NCBI RefSeq assembly: GCF_000143415.4 | Contig: NW_003314261.1 | Span: 2,766,366 to 2,830,365, forward strand | DNA: 64,000 nt | From: Selaginella moellendorffii | Taxonomy: Eukaryota; Streptophyta; Lycopodiopsida; Selaginellales; Selaginellaceae | Reading direction: 5' to 3' | Part shown: positions 34,786 to 46,206 of the stretch, one piece after another | Numbering within the stretch: position 1 is the stretch's first letter | Layout of the letters: each line of letters opens with the position of its first letter | Notes under the pieces: model-generated | Database searches by the model: none | The model's input: the letters and a program-made list of their open reading frames with translations, nothing else | What the model was told of the DNA's origin: nothing | Translations under genes and position numbers: made by a program

Positions 34786-37700
34786 ACCATCAAGAACACT
34801 CAATGATAAAACTTAACTATTAAAAACTTGCATATAGCATGCTAAACAACTTACATAAAATAACTCAAAGAACACAAAATATTATCGATTGGCAAAAAAA
34901 ATGTTCACGAATGTATCACACGAAGGAAATAACATCCCAATCTATTAAAACTAACTTAAGCAACAATCAATAGAACAGAATGAATATTGCAAAGCAAACA
35001 AACACTTATTTAGACCAATTATCACACTATCCAATCCTAGTCAACAATATGAAAAAACTCAAGTTGCTTAAGCAAGTGTCAGCAATATCCTACTAATGTT
35101 TTAAACCCAAGAAACCAATCCAAAGTAAACCACAAAGAATATATGGTATTGTGAAAAGCCATAAGCTATTGAAGGAAATAACTAACTATCATGAAAAAAC
35201 ATTAATTATCTCATCGATAAAGAGATGCATAATCATTGTTGAATAATAATCCACCATCCAAAAGAATGGCAAATCATTCACCACCAACAACAACTAAGCA
35301 TAACTCTTAACGAGAACAATCAACTATCCAAAGATGATAGTTAATCATCACCAATGATTACTAGATGTAAATATTATCTTCAATATTGAAGTTAATGAGC
35401 TAAAATGATTTTTCAACAACTTCTAACAAATGGACTATAAACATGAAAAGTCAAGGAACCAAAAGCTCAAAAAAGCCCATAGCTAAGTCTTGCTTAACAA
35501 TGATCATGAGTCTCCCATGAACTAACTTCAATGCTAAAGAAGAAATTATGATACAACCCACAATATCCTCCTCAATTCATCCATAAGCCTGTTTGTATCA
35601 ATCCAAAAGCCAAACATATTGAAGCTATGCTTAACAAGTGATTATCAAATCAATCCTCCATAAATTTATATTTTATAATAACACGTAACTCAATTTATAA
35701 CAAACACAAGAAAAGTCATCAATAATTGATATATCCCAGCTCAAATCTAACAAGGATTCAATCACTAACTCTTCCTCTCGTAAACTCAGTATAGTCTATG
35801 ACTACATCACTTTTCAAAAAAAAGTTAAACCTCAACCCCTACTAATCATTCTCATTTAGAACACAACTAACTCAACTTGCCATTTAGCTTATTTGAACGC
35901 CAACATAGTTGCTAACTAGCAAATGCATAAATGTCAATAACATAAAGCTACAGCCCAAACATTAACACTATTTGCATTAAGACTAATGAAATGTAATATT
36001 AATCTTATGGAGAGATATTTCATTTCACTTGAATCTCAATATCAACAACGTCAACAACAAGGCATCACTTTAATGCCATCAACATTAGAACAAAGCTAAA
36101 AAAAAGCAAAAATGAATCACTACTTAAAACTCTTTAGCAACCACACTAACTAATGTAAAAAATACTTTACTCAGTATCCAAGACTAATTTTTCAACAATA
36201 CTCAATTACAGATAACATATCATCAAAGAGTGATTCACCATGTCCAAGACTTAATATAATTCAATACCATGGACTAAATGTACTAAATGATATCGACAGA
36301 GGTAGAATCAATGCAATATGGAAAAACCATGTAAATTTAACGACATAATCCTCCATAACAACATTTGGTAAAGCAAGTCTATCACTGCTAAATCATCATC
36401 AAGAAAAACAAGTGTCAGCGGTTCTTGACAAAGTTTACAAACAACCATTAGTCATAAAACAATCAATAATCACTCTTCAACTTGCCTTCACAAGACCCAA
36501 ACATTAAATTCCTGGCATCAAGTCATATACTTATCCAACATGAATGTAATACCTTAAATATGAAATATAAGAACACGGACAAGCACAAACTAAATAACCA
36601 CTTGAATCTAACTCAACCGCAATAAGCTCACTAATGTGTCTAACTATTAGCTCTAAGCATACCTTAAAGAGGCTAGCTATGCATGATCAACACTTAGTCG
36701 AAACTAAGTGAAAAAAATAAGATGAACTCATAGTGGTACACAACCTCCTTATAAACAAAGTTATAGTACAAGTACTAATATTTCAACTGCAAACAACTAA
36801 GTTAGACATCACGATCCTTAGCCAAAGTGCAGAGCTACCAAAACTAAGTCAAGATTAGTTAGAGCTCACTACTCTCATAGAGTTTAACAAAATGCAAAGT
36901 GCAACTTGCCACATAGCATAATGCTATAGAAAAAAGATATAAGGGTCACCTTTCTAGAAAAGTGTAACACCCACTTTTTTACACCAACTCTAGACTCTAT
37001 CCAACTCAATTGGCTTAACCCCAAAAGTCAATATCCTTTTTAAGTTACATCATACAAACTATTTACTAAGGTTTAAGTCAACCAAAATCAATTCCAACCC
37101 CTTCACTAGTTTGCATTGGCTTACAAAAATGGAATGGTTTTAAACAAAGTGAACAACAAATCAGCCATTGGAAAAGCCAAAGAAAATTTGTGAGAATTTT
37201 TCCATTTTAGAGAAAAAATGACTCTCAATCTAGGAATGCAAGCTTTTAAAACTCAACCAACTTCTTCCTACCAACAACTTTACATAGGTTCACCTTAATA
37301 TAAATTCTTATGACCTAATAATATGTTTAAGCATCAAATATCATGCCTATATTTGTGACATCCAACACCGATATCTACATATCTTCAAATATCCACATTG
37401 CACTAACACTCTTTTTCGACCACCTTCAAGATCTATTATGAAGCCAAAACACTAACAAAAAAAATGATATGGAAAATAGAGAATTAAGGAAAATTTCTCA
37501 TCACTTAGCAATATTAATGCCTCAACTACACACCTTTTCCGTCTAACAATATACTCCAAATGCTAACAGATAAACTAACAAACCATAGCAAGTAAATGCT
37601 ATAATCCTTTCCAACACCTTAATGGGCAAACCGTCAAGAAAACAAGGTACCAACATAAATTTAGCATATTATAGATCACTATTGAGAATTTATTCAAAGC

Positions 37701-38809
37701 TATTACAATGCTATTATGTGCAAGTAGAGTAGCTTCACCATCAACCACTTTGGGGTTGATCATCGTTTAATCAAACATATTACTCATTATCATATAGATA
37801 TAATATAAAATTACAATAACTTGGTCGTCAATTGAGCAACACCACAATCAGCACCCATGTCATTACTTCAAAGGTTTATATGGGTATCAAGTGCTAACTT
37901 AATTTGATAAATTGCAACATAAATAAAACATCTCACCAATAGAGGTTTACAACACTCAACACCATTAACTTTTGTTCATAACACAAATAAGTTTATGCCA
38001 CTTTCTTTCTAACTAAACTCAAAACTAATCAAACACCAATCTACTCAAAGAGTAATAGCAAGGTTCTTTAGAAAAGAATTGAGCATTATAACCCAAATCT
38101 TCAATAGCAAGCCTAAACAAAATGGTTTAGTGCTTCATTACTATCCATCCCACGACTCACCACTTGTAAGACCATCACTTCCAACATGTATCAAGGTAAG
38201 GACTCTTGATTGCATAATGTGAATACGAGCAATGAGTTAACAATTCGTTGCAAATCATCTCTCTAAGAAAAGAAAATGATTTACATATTTGATCCTTCAT
38301 CCCTGATAACTTTTTTTTCAGTCTCATCTTTGACTAAACCTCAAGTTTGCTTTCGCATTGCCTTCAGTCCAATCCAAGAAAAGTTTATAAGCGAGCACGG
38401 TAATGACTCCTTGAACCAATAGACCAATCTCTATAGTCTTGGTTGATCCATTGATAATCATGCCTCGAAAGGATCCACTAGTGTCATGCTAAATAACTAT
38501 GGACTAGCCTATTTGCCACTCATAGCAAACCTAGGGGAAATTTATTATAACTTATGGTACATAAAACAACTCATGGAACTATTGAAACAACTCATGGAAC
38601 CACCGATAGTTAACATTAATTCTGCCAACTCAAAATGTAACATTGAGTTATTAATTTGCCTCACTTATGAGCCTAAGTGCAAACTCGTGCAAAATGGTAA
38701 ACCTCAAATCCATCTTGCCAACTCAAAGTGTAACTTTAAGTTGCTAATATACTTCACTCCCAAGTGCAAACTCGTGCTAAATAGAACATCTCCATCCATT
38801 TTATGAGCT
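34786..38809 (-). other. Interior of family B minus copy, non-coding
   Basis: Matches in reverse the plus copy: 34790-35480 to about 32015-32700, then 35483-38804 to about 16000-19195. The join near 35483 is the empty site for the DNA transposon. No genes found. Ends at the TSD of the family-C element. The last piece of this interior is 43761-43947. Confidence 0.82.
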
Positions 38810-39383
38810 TGTCAACTAAGAAAGTTGACTCACTTTGCATTTTTTCCTTGTTTTCCAGAGATTTGTGTGGTTTGTGAGTTGGAGGAAGTGCAAAAGGAAG
38901 TGAAGTAGTGTGCTAGAGCCCCAGAGGGGAGATGCAATTGAAGTTGGTGAAGTTCAAGTGGTTTTGGAGCCAAGAAGTTTTTGGCAATTATCTTGCATGT
39001 AGTGAGGATTTCAGTGTTGAAAATTTCAGAAAGGTTGAAGAGTTTAGTGAGAGCTTTCCAATGAGTCCAAGATCAAGAAGATTTGACATATGGATCAGAA
39101 GATATTCTGAGTTGAAGTTGCAGGAGTGAAACTTGTGGAGAAGCTTCATCTGCAAAACTCTTTAAGTGTTAAAGCTGGAATATTCCATATGGGAATATTC
39201 TGAACATATATACAATAGCCTAGGAATATTCTGGGATATCCTGGAATCTTTCCAAGGATTTAGGGGGGTATTTATGCCGATTGAAACCTAGATATACCTC
39301 TGTTCAATCAATGAAAGTTCCAGAGAGACAAACCTGGTGCTTGGGTGTGTTGAGTTGAGTTGAGTGAGTGAAGTTGAACTACA
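38810..39383 (+). repeat. Family C 5' LTR
   Basis: 574 bp, TGTCAACTAAG to GTTGAACTACA. Its last 100 bp recur at 43658-43755 (3' LTR end) and its middle recurs inverted at 43041-43350. Confidence 0.8.
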
Positions 39384-39890
39384 AAAGTGGTGCATTAGCC
39401 GGGAGCCAGATTTGGTTGAAGGGGTAGCTCGAGCCTGGAGAGCCGAAGCGCCACCTCAATCTGGCCAACCAGCGATCACCAAGTTACTGGAAACTCAGTG
39501 AAGATGATTTAGACTTGCAGCAGAGACAGCAGCAGGAGAGATATCAGAGAAGATTAGTAAACACTCGGGAGAGTTCCCCGGAGAGAAACACGAAGCTTTT
39601 ACCTGTGGAAACACAGTGGGAAGAGTGGGGAGAGTTCCAGACATCACCTCCGAATTCGCCAAGATCTAGAGGGATGGCAACACCTACAGCTTCAAGCTGA
39701 GAGAAATATTCAAAGTTTGTGAACTTGAATGATCCTGATGCTCACGTTACTGCCTTCGAGGTAGTGAGTGCTGCGAATCAAGAGCACACTGATGCCCTAA
39801 GACGACGCTGGTTTCCCACGCTGTTGCCTGGCTGCCATCAAATGGTAAGCCCAGGCAAATGCAACGGCACCATTTGCTTCCTGGAATGAC

Positions 39891-40895
39891 ATGAAGATTG
39901 CTTTCCTAGAAACCTTCCGCTCTGTGGGATTCCGTCAGAAGATAACAGATGAACTCAATGCGATTCAGCTCTTACTAGGGGAGCCACTTCAAGACTATAC
40001 TTGGAGGTTCAAGAGCCTTTTGCAGCAGAAAGAACCTATTCCGTCTGCTGAATATCAAATCCGCTACTATTTGAATGGCCGGCCATATGAGTCAAAGTTC
40101 ACATCAAAGTTCAAAGACCAGCGAACCTAAATGAAGCGATTACTCATGCTGTGACATGGGAGCAAGCTCGACTTGGAGCGGCAGCCAGGCAACAGATCAC
40201 AGTTCCTGTTTACTCCAGTGGCTATCTCCCTGGAGTACCACCACAACCAGCGTTAATCCCAGCTACAAGTCCTGGATTTCAGCCAACCATGAATACCTAC
40301 AAGCTTTGAGAACCAGTTAGCAAAAGTCAAAGAGGACATGGTGGAAACACTTACAAAGAAGATGGCTGATTTACAAGTGAATCTGGTTCAGGGCATGGGA
40401 GCTTCAGTGAAGCGGATCAACGAGAGAACAGGTGTTTGGTGTATTACATGTGGCAATCAAGGCCACTATCCGATTGAATGCCCAGCTAAGCTTCCACGAC
40501 CTGCAAAGCCAAAGTGTCAATATTGCGGGAAGAGTGGAGATACACTAGAGAATTGCTATTCAAATCCTACTCGAGTTTCAACACAGCAGCTCCAAGTTTC
40601 CCAACAGATCCCTGTGATGCCAAGTTACCTGGTTCAGTCGCAGATGTCTCAAGGGGGGGATACATATCCAGTGTATGCAGTTGCAGCCCAATTGTCTTCC
40701 ACTGCAAATCCTCAATCAACGCAGCAGCAGCAGGGCAAAACCTCTGGTTCAAGAGGCAGATTTAGATGCCCGGTGGTTTGCTACAATTGGTGGGAGCCAG
40801 GTCACATCTCCCCAAATTGTCCATACCTGAGGAGGAGTGAGGGTTACAAGCCCATTTGTGGAATCTGCCAAGGGCTACATGCCCAGGATCAATGA
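39891..40895 (+). pseudogene. Family C gag with CCHC zinc knuckles
   Basis: The capsid-like part (39891-40130) contains the typical gag block LGEPLQDYTWRFKSLLQQ. After a frame change, 40338-40895 encodes three Cys-rich units: CITCGNQGHYPIEC and CQYCGKSGDTLENC, then CYNWWEPGHISPNC in which the second Cys is replaced by Trp. Stops and frameshifts make it a pseudogene. The segment 39384-39890 is leader and N-terminal gag in broken frames. Confidence 0.78.
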
Positions 40896-41221
40896 CCACA
40901 TAAGTTGAAGAAGACAGAGCAAAATTTGAACCAGGAGCGAGGGAAGAAGGTGGTAGACTCCAAGGCAATCTTCATTCGGCCAGAGGATTTGATGGCAGCC
41001 ACCCCAGAGCTGGAAGTACCAGTGTTAGTTGTGAAACCAGAGGCCAATTGCAGCAGAGAGGCCGTGGCCTTTATGTGGGTGAGGGTTTTGAGCTGCTTAC
41101 CTCAAATGATCCAGAGCTGATGGCATGCAAGCTGAGGAAGGAGCTAAGAGGTCGCCAAGTTGATGGAAAAGGAGATGGAGCCGTTGAAGTTCCATAGAGA
41201 TCGAAGCCGCAGCAGCACGGT

Positions 41222-42000
41222 GTGGGCTTTTTGGAAAACTTAGCCCCAATTTCTCAAAGTGTGGGAAACAGTGGAGATCAATCGAAGATGGACGGTCAAG
41301 AAGAAGCCGAAGGGCAAGAAAAGCACCCCAAAAAGAATGCTCAGATCTCTCAAGAAGTGATGTGCGGGACTAGAATTTCTACTCCAGAGCAGCTGAAAAA
41401 GGTATTTGATGAAGTGAGAGGGCCAAGTGAGGCTCGAATTGCCACTAAGAAACAGCAACGCCACTATAAGCAAGTGCTCAACTTGGAGACTCGCCCCTAT
41501 GATATTCTCAGAGATCTGGAGAATCAGCAACCAAGCATCACATTTGCTCAGCTGTTGCAGCTTGCCCCGGGATTCAGGAAGGTGGTCTCCACAGCTATAA
41601 AGGGTCATCGTGAGGCAGTTGTAAATGCTGCATGGCCAATGGTGGATATGGATGCTCTTTGCATCGACATAAAGGTTAGTGGAGTGAAGCTGCGGAGCTG
41701 TGTGATTGATGGAGGCTTTGCAGTGAATGTGATGCCTGAACACATTGTGCGGAAGCTCCTTGAGGCACCTGTACCTGTGCATTTCCGGGTACAGATGGCA
41801 AATAATTCAAGATCCAAGCCACTTGGTGTGATCACGGGAGTGAAGACAGAGATTGCAGGCTTCTAGTTCTTTATAGATTTTGTGGTGCTGCGGATGGAGG
41901 ATTCAGAAGCAGACTACCCTGTGTTACTGGGCCGGCCTTGGCTAAAGCAGTCCCGAGCTGAACAGAACTGGCCGACGGGAATGCTGGTCATCGGAGATGG
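41222..42000 (+). pseudogene. Family C aspartic protease region
   Basis: An open frame of about 214 codons ends in a retropepsin-like region: CVIDGGFAVNVMPEHIV in place of the usual D-S/T-G triad, then ADYPVLLGRPWLKQ after a stop. The triad change to DGG and the stop at 41864 point to decay. Confidence 0.72.
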
Positions 42001-42431
42001 GAAAATATGCAGCAGGTACAAGTGGCAATGCAAAGGAAGCTAGCCTTGACTCTGGTGGCTCTTGAGCCAGTTGATGCTATGGACAACAGTAGTGATACAA
42101 CTTTCGGTACAGGGGATGGCTCAAGAGGAAATGATTCAGTTGGAAGTGAAGATGGAACCCAGTCAGAGGCTGAGAGTTTTGTGGAGGTTGTGGAACTCAA
42201 ATGCTCGAGCTACGATGATCTGATGCTGTCACCTTTTGAGGAGGGCACGGCGAGTGATCGCCTCCAACATTGGCTGTGGGGTGGGGAAGTTACTTGTGGA
42301 ATGGTGAAGGTGGAACAGATGCCCAATGAGGAGAAGATGAAGCATTTTCCTGAGCATTTTCGTTATGTGGAGCAGCTGGAGGAATAGATGCTCTGGCTAT
42401 TCGCTCCAATGGAACTGGAACCAGCAGATTC

Positions 42432-43040
42432 ATGGGACGACCTGAGCTGCAAGACTTGGAGCTGGAACCAGGAAAGTCAGTCCGGATTGCAGTGGATACT
42501 GGGCCGGAGCTGCAAGACCGACTCCTGCTCCTATTCCACGAGTTCATTGATGTGTTTGCTTGGAGTTACCAGGATATGAGAGGTGTCAACCCCAAGATGG
42601 TTCAACACCGCATTGTGTTGATAGAGGGAGCAAGACCAGTAAGGCAGCGACCTTACCGGATGAACCTGGCCTATTCTCGAGCAGTGAGGGAAGAGACTGA
42701 TAAGCTCTTGAAGGCTGGCTTCATCTACAAGGTGGAGATCAGTGAGTGGCTCTCCCCCATCGTTGTCGTTCCCAAGAAGAACAGGCAGCTCCAGGTGTGT
42801 GTAGACTATCAAAAGTTGAACGACGTGACAAAGAAGGATGGGTTCCCGCTGCCATTTGCAGATACAGTGCTAGACAAGGTTGCTGGCCACGAATTCTACT
42901 CGTTTCTGGATGGATACAGTCGCTACAATCAGATCGAAATCGCTTCAGAGGATCAGCTGAAGACGGCATTTGTTACTGAGTGAGGTTGTTTTGCTTATCG
43001 GGTGATGCCGTTTGGGCTTTGCAACGCCCCAGCTACCTTT
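42432..43040 (+). pseudogene. Family C reverse transcriptase, N-terminal half only
   Basis: Contains the gypsy RT blocks FIDVFAWSYQDM, WLSPIVVVPKKN, CVDYQKLNDVTKKD and FLDGYSRYNQI, a stop, then RVMPFGLCNAPATFQ. It breaks off immediately after that, before the catalytic YxDD box, at the junction with inverted LTR sequence. Confidence 0.82.
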
Positions 43041-43755
43041 CAGAATATTCCCAGAATATTCCTAGGCTACTGTATATATGCTCAGAATATTCCCATATGG
43101 AATATTCCAGCTTTAACACTTAAGAGTTTTGCAGATGAAGCTTCTCCACAAGTTGCACTCCTACAACTTCAACTCAGAATATCTTCTGATCCACACGTCC
43201 AATCTTCTTGATCTTGGACTCGTTGGAAAGCTCTCACAGAACTATTCAACCTTTCTGAAATTTTCAACTCTGAAATCCTCACTGCATGCAAGATAATTGC
43301 CGAAAACTTCTTGGCTCCAAAACCACTTGAACTTCACCAACTTCATCTTCCTAAATCCTCGGGAAGGTTCTGGGAAGAGGCTGGAATCTTCCCGAGGATT
43401 TAGGGGTCACGGGGGGCAGTTATTCAAGAGTGGAACAGGTGCATGAAAATGGTACGACAGCATGCAGTCCCTCAACATGATCTGCATGCAGATCATATCA
43501 CCCGCAATTGAGAGTGCGCCGGGCAGTAGAGAGACTGAGCATTCAGGCGGAACAGACTGTGGTGACTCACTGCCCCACCTGTGATCAAGTGTGGTATCAC
43601 CTAATGAGAGAAAACCTAGAAGAACTCCTGAACCTAGCTGTCATTGAGCCAATTGATACCTAGATATACCCTTGTTCAATCAATGAAAGTTCCAGAGAGA
43701 CAAACCTAGTGCTTGGGTGTGTTTGAGTTGAGTGAGTGAGTGAAGTTGGACTACA
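43041..43755 (+). other. Rearranged 3' end of family C element
   Basis: 43041-43350 is the reverse complement of 5' LTR sequence (about 38930-39240). 43351-43657 is a fragment with a Cys motif (CPTCDQVW) of unclear origin. 43658-43755 is the end of a direct LTR. RNase H and integrase are absent. Confidence 0.7.
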
Positions 43756-43947
43756 GAGCTCAAGAGCAAGCTTATATAGTACAATACAAAAAAGTAATCA
43801 AAATTCATACCCAAGGAATGAACTTATAGTTTTAGCACCCAAACGTGTACCCATTTGGATCATCATTTTTATCTTTGCATATGCAGTGAAATTAGTTACC
43901 CAATCTCATTGAATAGTACTCACTAAGAGGTATCCTCTAATACTAAA

Positions 43948-46206
43948 TATAGCGTATGTGGTTTTTACCCTTTATCCTATAGTGATTTACCATAGGATAA
44001 CTATGGAGCAGAACCTAAACCTTCCATATGCCATGTGTCATACCACATGCCACATGCCATATGTCCAAAGGACAATGGTGTGGAACCCGAGTTTTAAGGC
44101 TTTAGGCCACTAAATTTGGAACCCTAAACTCCTAAGTATGGAGCCAAAGAGCAAAGGTATTGAAGCATGGAGCAACTCTTGAGTATACAGCCCAAAGAGC
44201 GAAGGGACAAGAACACAAAGTGACTTGGAACAGTCTTACAGCATCTAACATCCCAATATCAAGACTAATACAGAAAACGAAGCTAAATGGAGTTTAGTGC
44301 TATTTCAGCATACCGGTGGCTTAACGCGAGGATATTAGTACTCCATTAGCTAGCATGGTGTAGAACTTGGGGTTAGACCCAATGTTGCGAATGTGACTTC
44401 GGGTATCAAAAGTTACCTGTCGGCCAGTCCTTTCAGATATTCTTTCCTTACTGCCACGACAGCAAGAGGTCAGTATTGTTGGACCCGTTATCAGTCTTCG
44501 CCTAAGCTAATTGAGAAACTGGTCTTCGCGTGTGCACTTGACCAGATGAGCATAAGGAAGGAATTCCTAAGTGTCTATTTAGTCAAACATATTAGATAAA
44601 CTCATTTGTTGACTTGCACTTGCTACTGTTAGGAACCTCTGCGATATTGAGCTTGGTCCCTCAATATCACTAGATGATAGCTTACCGTGTCTGCCAAACA
44701 CCTTCGCTATCATGTCCTTTGAGTTAGTTTCATTTTGGTCCCTAATACTAATTATAGAAAGTGTCTAGATTTGCTCATTTGGCATATCTATGGAATGTAG
44801 AGATTGGCTTGAACACAATGGTGTTCATCCTGTATCCAAATTCGCATTCTAGTGCCATTCCATATTTAATAAGTTTCGAGCTTGTCCTAGAGACTAACTC
44901 CTAATACTAAGGGAGGCTTGGGGTGAAAGCCCAAAGCGTGTGTTCCTTGGAGGGGGGGGGGGGGGTTCCAAATGTATAGTAGGGATAGTGGGTAGGTTGG
45001 GCATGGTTGACCAACCCAAGGCATAGTTTAGCTCTCGTTTGCGTGCTTGTCCTTGTTCTGTGTCCGGCTTGGGTCTAAGCTCAAGCTCCACACCATGCTA
45101 GCTAGTGGAGTACCCATATCTTTGCATTAGGCCACCGGTATGCCAAAATAGCGTAGACTCTATTTGGATCTGTTTTGCATGCTAGTCTTGGCATTGGGAT
45201 GTTGGTTGCTCTAGGACTGTTCCAAGTCGCTCCAGACTCCTGTCCCTTTGCTCCTTGGGCTATATGCTCGGGAGTTGCTCTATAGTCCAATTTCATCACT
45301 CCTTGGCTTCATGCTTGGGAGTTTGGCACCATTTCTTCGTTCAGTGGCCCAAGGCCCTTAAACTTGGGTTCCACACCACTGTCTTTTGAACATATGGCAT
45401 GTGATACATGGCATCTGTCATATGGCACAAAGAGGGTTTAGGTTCTGCTTTGTGGTTATTCTATGGTAAATCACCATAGGATAAAGGGTCAAAACCACGT
45501 ACGCTACACCCAAGCCGGACATAGAACAAGGACAAGCACACAAGTGGGAGGTAGACTATGCATTAAGTTGGTTGGCCATGCCCAACCTACCCACTATCCC
45601 TACTATACAACTATACATTTGGAAACCCCCCGCCCCCCCTTGAGGAACACACACTTTGGGCTTTCACCTTTAGCCACCCTTAGTGCTAGGAGTTAGTTTT
45701 TGAGACAAGCTCAAAACTTATTAAATATGGCACAGTGTTAGATTGTGAATATAGACATGGGATGAACACCATTGTGTTCAAAACAATCTCTACACTCTGT
45801 AGATATGCCAAATGAACAAATCTAAACACTTTCCATAAATAGCATTTGGGACTAGAATAAGATTAATACAAAAAACATGATAGCAAGGGTGTTTGGTAGA
45901 CATGGTAAGCTATCATCCAGTGATATTGAGGGACTAGTCTCAATACGCGATAGTTCTTGTCTTTAGCCAGTGCAATATATAACGAGATGGGAACTCCTTA
46001 CCAAGCTAAGTATGCTTAGGTAATAGCACGTAGGAATTCTATCCTTATTCTCTTCTGGTCTAAGTACACTCAAAATACCCAATTAATTCCACTAGCACAA
46101 AAGAGATTGATAAAAGGTCTAGCATACCAACCTCCTACCAAGGAAAGAATATCTAAAATGACTAGCCGACAGGTAACTTTCAATACCCACAGTCACATTC
46201 ACGACA
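43948..46206 (-). repeat. Family B 5' LTR (minus copy), interrupted
   Basis: The outer LTR is 1,128 bp once the inner solo LTR and its duplication are removed. The adjacent primer site reads, on the minus strand, TTTAGTATTAGAGGA at about 43933-43947. Confidence 0.83.
44383..45508 (+). mobile_element. Family B solo LTR inserted into a family B LTR
   Basis: A complete 1,126-bp LTR (TGTTGCGAATG to ACGCTACA) in the opposite orientation to its host LTR, with a perfect TSD CCCAA (44378-44382 and 45509-45513). Without interior sequence it is a solo LTR left by recombination between the two LTRs of a former full element. It contains a run of 14 G at 44952-44965. Confidence 0.9.

Larger units (their letters stand above)
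38810..43755 (+). mobile_element. Family C Ty3/gypsy retrotransposon, internally rearranged
   Basis: Begins TGTCAACTAAG and ends GGACTACA, with TSD GAGCT on both sides (38805-38809 and 43756-43760). Gag, zinc knuckles, protease and the first half of reverse transcriptase are recognisable in order on the plus strand, with many stops. The remainder of pol is missing and replaced by an inverted LTR piece and a short LTR end. The protein sequence differs clearly from family A. Confidence 0.85.
12669..46206 (-). mobile_element. Family B non-coding LTR element (LARD-like), minus copy
   Basis: The 5' LTR is at the right (43948-46206, itself interrupted) and the 3' LTR at the left (12669-13830). The interior is split into 13831-14521 and 34786-43947. 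Flanks CAACC (12664-12668) and CAATT (46207-46211) look like one 5-bp TSD changed by two C-to-T transitions. After removing three inner insertions the element is about 7.2 kb: LTRs of about 1.13-1.16 kb and about 4.9 kb of interior without any reading frame. It carries a Met-tRNA-like primer site but no gag-pol, so it must depend on enzymes from other elements. Confidence 0.85.

Noticed and set aside
34545-34799. Small open frames in the family B LTR (also 15216-15578 and 44894-45299)
   Set aside because: They fall in LTR sequence, differ between LTR copies and have no conserved product.
41240-41782. Minus-strand frame of 180 codons in family C
   Set aside because: Opposite to the protease frame, with no retrotransposon or other known protein features.
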